The notes under the pieces were generated by a model that had not been told where the DNA came from, did not search any database, and saw only the letters and a list, made by a program, of their open reading frames with translations. From the NCBI RefSeq assembly GCF_032854445.1, contig NC_088297.1, positions 17,309,127-17,373,126 of the forward strand: DNA of 64,000 nt, given 5' to 3'. Source of the stretch: Liolophura sinensis (taxonomy: Eukaryota; Mollusca; Polyplacophora; Chitonida; Chitonidae). This document shows, piece by piece, positions 45,905 through 58,800 of this stretch. Numbering within the stretch: the stretch's first letter is position 1; each line of letters starts with the position of its first letter. The position numbers and the translations under genes are program-made.

Positions 45905-47209
45905 CTTTAGATAAAGAGAATGCGTGACTATAAATACAACACACAGTTTTGAGACAGTTTTTGTGTTTTCTGACATCACTCGATCATCTACATGACCCAG
46001 TGACTTTGGCATCTTTCAACATTTGTGTACAAAATTTGCTAGTGTTGGCAGTGATCTAAAGCAAACACACAGAGCGGCGTAGTGCAATGTATGGAATTTG
46101 AGTTGTGTTGCTGTTTTCATCCACTTAACAAATCATACAAATTTATACAAATGATTTGGATTCTTCCTCTAGCTGAAGTACTTTTAAGAGGGGTTAAACA
46201 AACAACAACATAAACAAGATGTAAATAGCTCTGCTTCCTTGTTTTTTTATTTCTCTTTTTATTTCATTGCACTCCCACCCCCTCCCAAATCTGCCAGGTC
46301 TATATACGTCAATTTCTTTTCTGTGTGAAAAAAAGAACAACAACAGTAAAATGCAGGCCTACTTGGGAAGCATACATTTAGGTACTGAATGTTTAACACA
46401 CGGTAAACATTTAATTTAAAACTGCAAAAGGGATAATTTTTCTTCACATCTAAACACCATCTTAAATTACAGCCTATTTCCACTGCCTGGCAAAAAGAAG
46501 CAACTTGGTACATATACCCATGAGATACTGTGAGCTAACAAAACTCAACTTTACTTATAGCACACGTGAACTTTGAAATAATACATATAAATTTACCTTG
46601 ATCTCTAACAGTGTAACATTGCTTTAGTACTGGGATACTGATATCATAGTTGTAGATGTGGAAAGGGAAAAAAAAATTAATAAAAACAACAAATTGATTA
46701 AGATATTCTGGACATGTCACAGTCAAACAAATTCACAGATTTACACAAAATTTTCCGGTTGGAGACTTGACAAATGACAAAATGGCTAAAAAAAAAAAAC
46801 ACTGGACAAAAAACACTGGCCATCAATTTTCAACAAGAACCCAATTCCACTTTTCTAAAAAAAATTCTCTTAATTAACCTTGAATTTTTAAAATCCACTT
46901 AACACTGAGACATTTAAAAATAAAATGATGTACATGAATAGGACAACCAAAGAGCTTCGAGAAAAAACCAACCACCCTCGGATATAGAGCTGAGAATTCT
47001 TTTAAACATTAAATATGAATACAACCCCAAACACGATTTGGGATAAAAACATAGCCAAAACAATCATTAATCTATAAGAGAGTCAAATTCTGTTAGATTT
47101 TACACTCCCACTTTTTGTTGGACAATGCATGGACAAAAATTCTCATTTTGTATATCATATATAATATATTATATGCATGATCTAAAATTTTGTCTTACAA
47201 AGTGTATTT

Positions 47210-47410
47210 TTAGCGGCAAGTAAATGTCGTAAAATATTACGTTTAGAGCTGAGCCTTACCTTTTCCAGGTAAGATGTTATTGTCTATTCCTCAAAAACTT
47301 TTCTAAAATCAATAGAATTCTCGAAACTGGGGAAAATCTGCAGCTTTGTCATGGGCAAAATTTTCGGTCATTTCTACACTATTTGATCTGCGATGTAATT
47401 TAATGGATAT
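47210..47410 (+). repeat. Dispersed repeat family D copy
   Basis: GCGGCAAGTAAATGTCGTAA and TAAAATCAATAGAATTCTCG parallel the copy at 17980-18165 in the same order. The copy is diverged. Confidence 0.45.
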
Positions 47411-47833
47411 AATGGTATTTTTTTGTCAACTAGGTACATGTACTTTTAGACACAGAGTCTTCTCTCTACATGATATATAAAAAAGCACTGTTCCATTAAC
47501 TACATGCAGGAATCATCTGAGATCAACTACTGAATTAGTTCACTATTTGAACTGCCAACGGAACATTAGAGTCACCTTGTATTTGGATAAACCAGATCAA
47601 TGTCTGACAGATTAAAGAGCTATGCATTAATATAGCCACAGAAATTGGTCAAGGCAAAAGAAAATCTTCACGCAGAGCATTAAACAGATGTGGGTAGACA
47701 GGGAGGAGTAACAATATATAAAATAATATACAAATAACAATATTGATATTCATTTTTTTATGAAATTCAATAACTAAGAACGATTGTCGCAGAACGTCAT
47801 GAACATTGAACAATAATTTGTGAGTTATTTCAT

Positions 47834-47916
47834 TGTATATTGTATAGGTGTATATTGTATAGGTGTATATTGTATAGGTGTATATTGTATACGTGTATAT
47901 TGTATACGTGTATATA
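47834..47916. repeat. 15-bp tandem repeat, ~6 copies
   Basis: Units TGTATATTGTATAGG and TGTATATTGTATACG alternate. Confidence 0.9.
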
Positions 47917-48498
47917 GTAAAAGAACTTTTTAGTTTCTGCTATTCCATTCACTACTCTATAATTCCTTGTAACTATCCATTGACTGGATTATTCTTCTTT
48001 ACATGTCACCGACACCTGTCAATAACTGGAACATACCGTAAGAAAGTTGACCGCTGTTTAGAGTACAGTGTTGTCTCATTGCACAAAGGCCTCTCCTTAA
48101 GCAAATGACCCATGCTAAAGCCAGCTCAACAGTTTAACTGAATGACAAGACAAAAGCAACTTAAAAACAAAAAAACAAAAAAAAAAAATGCCCAAAAGAA
48201 TATGAAGTGGATCATTTTATTTTAGCTGTCAAAATGTTGTGAACATACTAGAAGTGTCATTTCATACTGGTATCCTCAGTTAAAGAATAGGTGATAACTT
48301 ATACCATCATCATTACAGAAATCTAAGCTCCAATTTGACACAATTTAAGCTCACATACTCTTTAAATTTCTGTTTGGTGAAATGGATTCTTTCTTTCCTC
48401 ATACTGAAAGTACCTTTAAAGACTATGTTGTTTCACAAGCCAATAAGATTTACCTAATGTTTCAACCTCAACATCCCCAAAAGCAACACAGGTGAATG

Positions 48499-48524
48499 AA
48501 AAAAAAAAAAAAAAAAAAAAAAAA
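48499..48524. repeat. Poly-A tract
   Basis: A pure run of about 25 A follows GTGAATG. No retroposed body was recognised next to it. Confidence 0.8.
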
Positions 48525-49899
48525 CGGGAAGCAGAGTGGAGAATTTCACAACCTAAGATCGTATACCTGTACTCCAATGTTATTGCACATGTATATGTAG
48601 TGTACACTAATACAATTATCCTTCACACAAGATCCCTTTGCAAGTAAAAAAAACTACATTAAAGATGTTGCACACGATGTGACTGGTCACTTAATACGTC
48701 CATGACTATAAGTGAGTTCGGGATTTAATGATTATTAATGGGCCTGACATGGTTCATTAATGTCAGAAACTCGTGCAAAATTATCAATAATTATAATTAT
48801 TATTAATCATAATAATAATTATTATTATACCCCTCTCTCTTCTGGAAGTAGATAACACTGTGCATGAGTGACTGAATACAGGCATGTACATGTATATACT
48901 GGTGGATTTTGTGTACTGGCTTAAGTATTACACATACAGTAGGCCTAAATTTGTATGTCTATTTAACTGCATCTCTTACAAACTTTGATGTCATTGTACA
49001 TGGAGGTTATCATTCATACATACATATATACTGTAATTTTTCATACATAAATACAAGGTACATGTAGATGTGAGAATTGTCAATTGTTAACACAATAAAT
49101 TAATGCCAACGGGACTCAATGGAAGCCATCCAATCAAAACGCACCTTGTCTTCAACTTCAAGTGGGTCTGTTTGTGGACCAGTCAAACAAATGTATAAAA
49201 CTTCCTTCAGCTCAAACATTAAAGGAAAGCAGATACTGTGTTTTCCTGGGTCTTGGACATTACCTGACAGACCCTCCCAAAAAGTTTCTACTGGAATTTT
49301 CACAGAAATCTGTTTTTTTCAAAATGCTGTTTCTTTAAAATTAAAAGATACTATATATTTTTTCTTTAAAAGAAAAGAATTCTCTGCTACCCTGCCTTAT
49401 TGTCTATTCATCATTGCCAATTAACATTTTTTTAAAAGACAAATAACTGTCAACTTAGGATAACATGTAAGTACACTTCTCACTTCTGTAGTTATACACA
49501 ATACACAACCAGAACAAAAAAAAAACAATTAACGAGACAGGGTGATAAATAAACAATGGCTGTTTAAATGTCATACAAGTATATCATAAACATACAGTGT
49601 GCTACGGTTCTAAAACTAATGTCCTATCAATCCATATGTATACATGTACAATACAAAGGGAGCTAACTGTGTAAACTGAGACATGTCTGTCGTCACTAGA
49701 AGGAAATGCTGGTGTAGAAAATACTTGCCAGAGCAAGGCTGTGAAAGGCCATGACTTCAGAGAACTGCTGACAGTTAACTGCCAGCCCTGCTGTAGACGT
49801 CTGAAAAAGCCTTCAAAAAGATCAGAGCTGTGTCCCCCCAAGTCCCCCAAGTTCTGTAAAGTTACAAACCTATATTGGCTACTGCACAGCAGCCCCACA

Positions 49900-49994
49900 G
49901 TACATGATACGTGGCACGGTACATGATACGTGGCACAGTTCATAATACGTGGCGCGGTACATGATACGTGGCACAGTACATGATACGTGGCACA
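49900..49994. repeat. 19-bp tandem repeat, 5 copies
   Basis: TACATGATACGTGGCACAG units with single changes. The open frames across it on the minus strand are by-products. Confidence 0.88.
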
Positions 49995-50084
49995 GTACAA
50001 CATGCTTCATGAACGGTCACATGTAGCTGTAAGGGAATGAATGGATGAATCTGGTGTAATGCCACTACAGGACAAAGCGCACAG

Positions 50085-50115
50085 TACAGTACAGTACAGT
50101 ACAGTACAGTACAGT
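50085..50115. repeat. (ACAGT)n microsatellite
   Basis: About six perfect ACAGT pentamers. Confidence 0.88.
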
Positions 50116-51697
50116 AGAGCCTGACACAGGGACAGTACATATATGTATGTCATTGCTGAAAAAACCTACAGTTCTCTGTTCTAGTTAGATGATTTACTGA
50201 TCAGATTTAAACTCGGGTCTCCCCATCCAAAGTCTAACAGTCTGCCAATTGACCTAAGGAAAGTCCCGCTGGCTACAGCTAGTATAAGCCCTGGAAAGCC
50301 GCTCCCATTGCAACTATTAAGAGCTCTTTCTGTTGAGTACTGTGCTTTCACAGTACAGTTCTGTACAATGAACATTTGCTGTGAAACACAGGAGCTGTGA
50401 CTGTAGATGCTATTACATGTACGTCCATGCACCTCATCCACAATTCCATGTATAGCCCTGCTCAAAATCACTGCTATATCAGGACATATCAAAGCACAGT
50501 GCATACATTTTGTTATACATGTATAAACATGATAGATACCTACATGTAAGCTAAAAATTTATCACATTGTTGCAAAAAAAAAAAAAGTTCCTTGTGCCTG
50601 AAACTCAGGACAAGTTTTCACGCAAGTTTTCTGAATGAGAGGACAGAGTAACTTTCATGTATAGCCATCCCAATGTTAACGTCTTTTACCGTAAATGGAT
50701 CAATCACCCTTAAACGTCATGCGTGTGCCACCTCCCAAAAAATGAGCACATGGTTATAATTTTCAAACATGTACCTGTACAGGTAATTTGTCTCGTTAAC
50801 CATGTTAATTAGGACACAAACTGTTCTCTAGCTGTGTGTTTTTATCAAGGCATTTTAGGAAGCATTTTTATAACAGTTTTTTTCATTTCCGGATGATACA
50901 GTGAGAAAAGAGTATAATTTAAATTTCGAGATAAAAATGAGGAATATTAGTCGGTCCCAAAGTATGCCAAAAAAAAAACAAAAAAACAAAACACACACAC
51001 AAAAAAAGAAAGCTACCTGCTGCAACTCATTAATACTTTTGTACTACATCATGGCTTTGTGAGCACACCTTCACAGTACAGACTAAAGACTAGCACATTT
51101 TTTTGTTACCCGAGCTGATTAAAACAAACATGTTAAAATAAAAATATTTTACTTGCACCTTGGAAAAAATATTCCCCAGGCATCTGCAAAAAAGGACAAC
51201 CGCAAATTATTTTTCTCAGCGACAAAAGCATTTTCTAAATTATTTTACCACATGCCCAAAATATCTACCAAAGCTTTAGTTTGGAGCTTTAATCGTGTAT
51301 TCTTAGCTTGCTTTCCTTACTCTACAATTTAGAGAACTGAAATTTTCAAACTGAGTTTTATTGCTATCACATTTACAAGTACCATGTGATATCAGTTTGC
51401 TGAATAAGACAAGTCCGATTCCAAGCCCCACCACACCTTTCTTGAACAACACGACTTTTTGTTTTTGCTTGTTTTTCTACACATAGTTTGCTGGTATGGA
51501 ATACAAACACCATGTGCACCAAATAAAAAACAAAAAACAACCTTATCTACAGTGCCCTTCACAAGAATACCACAGTGCTGGCAACTGTTTCCAGATTCTT
51601 TAAATCATGATTTTCGGACCCACATATCCAGCAGGCTCTAGACCTTTCGTGTTTAAATGTGTTTAAGACCGAGGTGCATCCTGAAGAACATACACTT

Positions 51698-51980
51698 CCC
51701 ATGTTTGAATCCTGCAGACTCTTTCAGTTCTGGTACTTCCATCCTGTATACTATACGGTTTTCTCATATTTGAATCCTGCAGACTCTTTCAGTTCTGGTG
51801 TTTCCATCTTGTAGACTATACAGTTTTCTCCTGTTTGAATCCTGCAGACTTTCAGTTATGGTGTTTCCATCCTACAGTTTTCCCATGTTTGAATCCTGCC
51901 AACACTAGATGTATACGTTTTTCCATCCTACAGTTTTCCAATGTTTGAATCCTGCTGACACTACATGTACAGGTATGATC
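51698..51980. repeat. Degenerate tandem repeat, ~55-65-bp unit, 5 copies
   Basis: GTTTGAATCCTGCAGACT, TCTGGTRTTTCCATC and ACAGTTTTC blocks recur in order, with shorter units to the right. Confidence 0.82.
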
Positions 51981-52534
51981 TTTTAATCCTTCTGACTTTA
52001 TACTCCTGGCAGTGTTAACTGGCATCTTGATCCTGTCAATATGTTTAATACTACAGACTCAACACTCCATTACAGCACTGCAATCCTGCAGAAGTTCAAT
52101 CCTGCAGCAGTTCAATTCTAAAGCTTCTGACTCAATTCTGAGACTAAAAACATCTAGGTGCTTTCACAAACCAGTGAAAACACGCTTTCTCCTCCAGAAC
52201 TGACATAAAAGTAGTCTTGAATCCTGCTGCCTCTCTTAGCTCAGTCTAGCAGTGATATCCTCTGAAGGTAAAATTACACCTTCTGTAATTCTTCCAATCC
52301 GCACACTGAACTGTATACATGTAGTTTGGATACTGAATGGCATTAAAATTCACAGAATCTTTGCTTAAAAAAAGGAAAAACACACCCTGCTGGCATTTAA
52401 TAATTTAAAATCACGTGTGGCTCATTTCGAAGACATGCACATATTTTGCCTTAAATTAAAAACCCAAAATTGGACTTTTCACAAATCATTTCATTGTCAA
52501 TGCATCACGTAATCCACTGGAGATCGTTCCCATC

Positions 52535-52655
52535 CATAAAATAGGGTCCACGAATCACCTGACCTATAAAAAGGGCCAACAAATCACTTTGACCTGCAAA
52601 AAGGGTCAATGAATCACTCCCGAAAAAAAGGGTTCCTTGTATCACTTCAATCAAA
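52535..52655. repeat. Degenerate ~36-bp tandem repeat just downstream of the TMCC stop
   Basis: AAAAAGGGYCAAYRAATCAC-type units repeat three to four times. Confidence 0.7.
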
Positions 52656-52876
52656 AATATAATCCATCTTTATCTGTCAAAGTCACTCCAAATATCTATT
52701 TTCACTTTATCATCGTTCGATAATAGACAACTGGGCTGGTCTATCACAGGTCCTCCTCAGAAGGGAGACAACTGTGTCAGAAAAGCTCCTCTCACAGCCT
52801 AGAGCCTTGAAGAACTGCCATGCCTCTTTGCTGTCACAGTGCTGTAGGAATTAACTAAAAAAACCCTCAGCTGGGG

Positions 52877-55800
52877 CTAAGTGTCTGTTGGAGCGTACTG
52901 TTGTCGTATATGGTGTCCCCAGTCACAAATGTCATCCCACTGCCGCCAAATGATCACAAACACGACAATCATTACAGAACTACTCAGAATCCGTGCTCTG
53001 AAAACACAGCAATACAGGAATTACTGTTGACATGATAACTAAAAGCTGGGATCACTTTACAGGGGATCAGTTCTCAGGTAAAAGCGCCAATCACAAAATA
53101 CAGGTGAAAACTTGGACCACTAACAAAAGGTGAAAACTTGTCATACAAAAATGGATGAAAATTTGTATCACACTAAAAAGGTGAAAACTTGGATCAATAA
53201 TAAAAAATAGGGTTATAAAACAATCAAAATACACCCCTCAAAATTTCTGACATTATAAGCTGGACATCATTTTCATTCTGTATCAAATGACAACTCAGAT
53301 ATCAAATGACAACTCAGATGTCAAATGACAACTCAGATGTCAAATGACAACTCAGATATCAAATGACAACTCAGATGTCAAATGACAACTCAGATATCAA
53401 ATGACAACTCAGATATCAAATGACAACTCAGATGTCAAATGACAACTCAGATATCAAATGACAACTCAGATACCACATAACGTGCCTGAAATGTTGAATT
53501 ACCAAAGATTGGAGAGCAGAGAACAGAAAGTTTTTAAAACTTGGATTTTTCAATCAAACATGATGGCAGCAGATGGATTAACAATATTTTGAAATATGTA
53601 CCATAAATTTGATTTAAGGAAGTAATTACCCTGAGCTACAACTTAATATTTTGATCGGCACAAACTACATAGCTTCAAAAAATGTGTTTTAAAACACATG
53701 AATGACAAAAGAGAATATATTTACCTGGTTGTTAGAAAGGGAGCCAAAAGGTTCGCAGATGTTGAAACGAAGACCAGCACTACAGCAATCAGAGCCAATG
53801 CCACATTGATCAGTTTTGTCAGCAATGTTCGAAATGTTACATTGTCCACCATTTCCATTGAGATGATTTGTTGTTGTTGTTGCTGAAGTTCCATTTTGGT
53901 TATCTGTTGTCATTGAATCACAAAGTAGCAATTAGCATAATAAATGAAAAAATTATTTATAATAATGTAACGAATAAACAGGACGGCGAGAGCAATCAAT
54001 AACACTGAGGGGCGACAGGCAGAGCACGACGGGTTAGGAAGGCTACGTCTGACCCAGTTAAAAACATATAAACAACAAATCGGCTGACACAATTAAATCT
54101 TTTTTACCTGAAGTGCACTGGCATAATGGAAAAAAAAAAAAAAAAAAGGTATAACTCTTCAACTTTTTCGCAGGTTGATTCAAGCAGATTTTCAGGGTAT
54201 TATTAATTATGTGCAGACTGATAAAATGAAACTTTTTGTGAAGCCCTTGGCCGAAAAATGTAGATTTGTCTCCAAAATCAAACCAAAAAAGGTGAATAAA
54301 TCACAATGAAACTTGCTCTTTCATACACAAAAAAAATGAGGAAATGGGGTATTCCCCTAGTTGTAAGATGAAAGAATGCCTTTAAGAGACAGCCAGAAGA
54401 ATCTTATTGACACATTGCAACAATAAAAACAGCAGCTTGTGTGACAGTTTCCTAAAGAGAAAACACATTCCCATATTTTTAGAATATAAAGAGGGTATTG
54501 CATTGTGAAGGTTGAATATCCTAAATACAAGTGAGAGGGGAAAATGATAACACACAAGACATGAAGCATCCAACAAGTTATCATTTCCACCTCTCACTTG
54601 AAAAATATTTATGATATTCAACCTTCACTGTGCAATATTCTATTTATTATTTAAATTTTGACGCCATCATGATTTTGTGCACTTGAACCAGTTTAAGCAA
54701 TGTGTTTAGCCTGGGATTTCACAGACTTGTGTACACGTATATGGTGTGACGTCGTATATGGTGTGATGTCGCACATGGTGTCTTGTGTGGTGTCATGTCT
54801 CTGACTGAGCCAGTGAGATATCAATTTATCAGTGAAGGAAATCCTGACAATTCATTTTTACATAAATAATATGATAAAAAAAGACTCATACAATAGAGAG
54901 TGGAAATTAGAACAGCAACAGTGTGATAACTGCTAAATGGTCACACGAAACCCTCGAAATACAGTCAGGGTTTTAGTCTTATCGTTCATGTCAATACTAA
55001 GATACAAGCTGACCTAGCCACATGGTTTAAGCAGACTGAGGTACATGTAAGAAATGTAGTGTTAATTTCAATTTATGATTATGCACTCAAAATGGTGTGT
55101 TGTCATCACGTTTAAGACAGTCACAATAAAACACTGCAAAAGTTCCACGCCTCTGAAATGCTTAGTCCACCACAAGAATCTTGGATTATACAGGAAAACG
55201 TTTATGACTTCAAATCAACATTCTTCACATTGGCATCCGACTGAACATTGGCATCCGACTGAACTCCTGAGGTCCTGTGAGACATAGGATAGAGTGAGTG
55301 AGTGCTTGGGGTTTAACGTCGTGCTCAACAATCTTTCAGTCATATCACAACGAAGGTATTCTTAGGGCGTATGAGACATAGGGTAGAAGCTCCAATATGT
55401 AGACTTGTCTGAGTTTCAAGCTACTCACCCTGGTTTGGCAATTCTCCAAGGCGTCGTGTAAGTCACGTGTCCGCTCGTCCAGCTGGTATTCTATCTTCTC
55501 CTCCATACTTGATATATCCTGTAAGGAAACACGTATGTTAATAAGTATTACCTGCCAATATAATATATCAGCATGTATCTGATATACCTTCTGACTAATC
55601 TGGTGACAAGGCCACCACAGAGCTCGCCTGTAAGAGACACATGAACGCAACACTTCAGCTCAAAGCATAGGATTCCAAAAGAAAAAAAAAAAAGAGGCAC
55701 AAAATCAGGAGTGTATTGTAATTCTTCACCCTGTTTGCATGTTAGCAACTTGTTTATTCAAGCATATTCTGAAGGCATTATCGTGAGTAAACTGATAAAA

Positions 55801-58800
55801 TTATACTTTCTGTGAAGCTCTGAAACTGGCCAGTCCAACCAATGAAGTTTTATTTCCAAAATCAAATAAAAATTATGAATAAGTAGCACTGAAGGTTGCT
55901 CTTTCATATGCAAAAAGGTTACGGGGTTAGGGTAGGGCATCAACAAGGTAACATCCCTCTCGCCTGACTATGGTTTACATATGCAAAATGTAGGCATAAC
56001 ACATGATGCCGTGCTTTTTGAAATATAAGTCCTAACATTTACCTTCACATTGCTTTGACCGTCATTGAACGCCGACACTCAGGTTATGACATTATCCACG
56101 TCTGTACTTTAAACAGGTGAGCTATAGATCAAGATTGATATTTGCTACAACTGTCTCAGCCTGTACAGTGAGCACTTACCTGTCGCAGGTTTGTCATTTC
56201 GTTCTGATGCAGTTCCGTCATGTCATTGATTTGCTCCTCAAGCGTGGACAGCCGATACCTTTCATCGTCTAGTAAAGACTTCAACTGGCTCATCTCTGTC
56301 CTGGAGTTTGTCTGAAAGTAGTTTTGAGATCTGCTTGAGTTTCCAAGTCTCTGTAACTAGTGGAGTATCATCAACATCAATTGTGGGCTATCCTTGAGCT
56401 CTACCTGATTTCCTCCCATCATAATGATGGCTGTCTTCGTATACGTGAAATATTCTTGAGTACGGCATAAAACACCAATCAAATAAATAAATAAATCAAA
56501 ACCAATTTACTGAGTTTAACTGAACCAATATCACATCTCTGAGGGCCATAAAGAACACACAAGAAAAAATTTCATCCCTCCTGCATATGCCTGGTGTTAT
56601 GTCATAATACAAGATGTCATCCACATGTCACCCATCACTAAAATATAGCCACAAAGGACGCCCAATCCCCAATGGCTTTTGATTGATCTATTTAATTTAC
56701 GGTTATTCTGCACCATGCTCAAGAACTTTCACTTTACAATAGGGGGAGAGAAATGAAGGCTCTCAGAGTGCTTGTGGTAAGTTACTGACAAACACACTGC
56801 ATCATATCTATGAGGGACACATGCACAAACTGCTTGTCAACCACTCGTCACCGAGGACCTATAAACACTGAGAGTGGACAAATCAATACATTTTTTGTCC
56901 AAACTGTCCAGCATCGGACAGTTTTCACTCACAGCCTGGACAATTCAAACACAGCCACATGAACACGACAGCCAAAATGCCCTCCTCTCATCAATGGCAA
57001 GATTTTACCCAAGTTAACAAACTATTCCTTGATTTACTTTTGGGATACTACATCAAAATGATGATAGAAAGAAGAGAGAGAAAGACAGATAAACCTAAGA
57101 TTTGACATGAAAAGAATAATTTCAAGGCCTTTTATGTGGTTCTGAAAATGCATTTTCGCACACCAAATGTTAGGTGAAATACAGTATTGGTTTCAAAAAC
57201 AGTTTACAAATGGCCGTCGAAATGGAACCTGCACGCACGCATGTAGAGCACTTACCTTGTAGGCATCAAACTCCTCCAGCATCCTGTTCATGCTGTCCTG
57301 CAGCTTCCTGTTGGATTCCCTCTGCTCCTGCAGCTCCTGGTGGATCGGGTGAATGACAGTCTCCAGGCTCTGGGACATGGCAGCAAACTGCTGAGAGGCA
57401 TTCTGGGAAGTGGAGTGCGGGCTGCTGTGGGCTCCGAACCCAGACCCAGATGTCATGCTGGAGTTGTCATCATCAGAACTGTACTTGAAACTGTAAGCAG
57501 AACAGTTCAGAACAGAACAGTTTTTTATTTTGTAAAATTAAAAAAAAAAAAAAAAATAAATAACAAAAAAAACAGATTACTTTCAATTTTATGCTTGATA
57601 TTGCCTTTTAACAGTGACCGGAAGAAAATTCGATTTTTTTTTTTCCTTTTCTGAAGTATGATGGTTTTAACAGAGAATTTTCTTTTTGCTGATCTTGCAA
57701 AAACATGCAAACAGGTGAAAATACACCAGAAATATGGAAGACAGGAAACAACCCAACATTTTGCCCTCAAAAATGAATTTTTCCCAGTGTTAGTCCATCT
57801 TCCTAACAAATTTTAAAACACCTTTCTAAGACCAATAGAACCCTGACAAAACAGAAAAATGAACGAGTTAGTCATGTATGAAATTGTAGTCATTTAATAC
57901 ATGTATCACTGTAGTGTTAATCCAAATAATCCATGAGTTACTTAAGCTCGAGCCCTGTGTGTAAATGTATGAAAATTACCATGTATTATAGATTATGGAG
58001 ATGACTGAGAATAGAGAGAGAGGGGTCGGGGTTAGAACAAAAAGTGGCGTCTCGAACAGATGGAAAGAAAATCTTCCCGTCAACACCGCTATGAATATGT
58101 CTGTCTGTGCAGCGTCAGTAAGATTACTCTACACAACTGGATACCAGAATGACTCAAACTTTAATTTGGCAGCCAACTTCAATTTCTATGCATACATTTA
58201 CAAAATGAAACCATAAAGAATACATATTTACATTTAGTGGAGCAAAAAGAAACAGTCCAGTGGTAATGAAGAGTGAAGTAGTGTTATGACTTGAATTATA
58301 CTTGTGTATATCTAGCTTTTTCTTCAACTCCAGCCCAGAATTAAGAGAAGGCAATACAGTTATGGCGTATCCTAATTCCTCAACTTTTTCGCATACAAAC
58401 TTTTACTGTGACTTTATACACTTTTTGTATTTGATTTTGGAGATAAAACTACGTTGATGTGATTGGCCAATTTCAGGGCTTCGCAAAGAGTATCATTTTG
58501 TCAATATACACTGAGTAGTACCCTCAGAATATCCTTGAATAAACAGCTTACAAATCCGTGAATATGATTGAAGAATTACAGCATATATATAAGGAGTCCA
58601 AAGAAAACTTAACTTCAACAAAAATATTTCTGCTGCAGTAGTTGTCGGGTACCTGACGACAGGGTAGGAGTTGTCTCCACTCTTACACACAACTGCTGTT
58701 GTGTACTACGGTATTACGCCTTATTTCATAACGCCTTATTTCATAACGCCTTATTTCATAACGCCTTATTTTCGCATATTCAGGGACAACTTTGAATTTA

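Larger units (their letters stand above)
46246..52876 (-). other. Possible long 3' untranslated region of the TMCC gene
   Basis: Between the TMCC stop codon and minus-strand AATAAA signals at 46246-46251 and 46258-46263 there are about 6.6 kb with no exon of another gene. I noticed none of the SINEs that are frequent elsewhere. The sequence is T-rich on the minus strand. Simple repeats are embedded: 47834-47916, 49900-49994, 50085-50115, 51698-51980 and 52535-52655. Vertebrate TMCC genes have multi-kilobase 3' UTRs. Whether transcription really extends this far is unproven. Confidence 0.3.

Noticed and set aside
53689..53931. 80-codon minus-strand frame over the TMCC membrane exon
   Set aside because: It is the wrong frame. 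The correct frame in the same exon reads [10 protein letters not shown] and the membrane helix, and matches phases on both sides.
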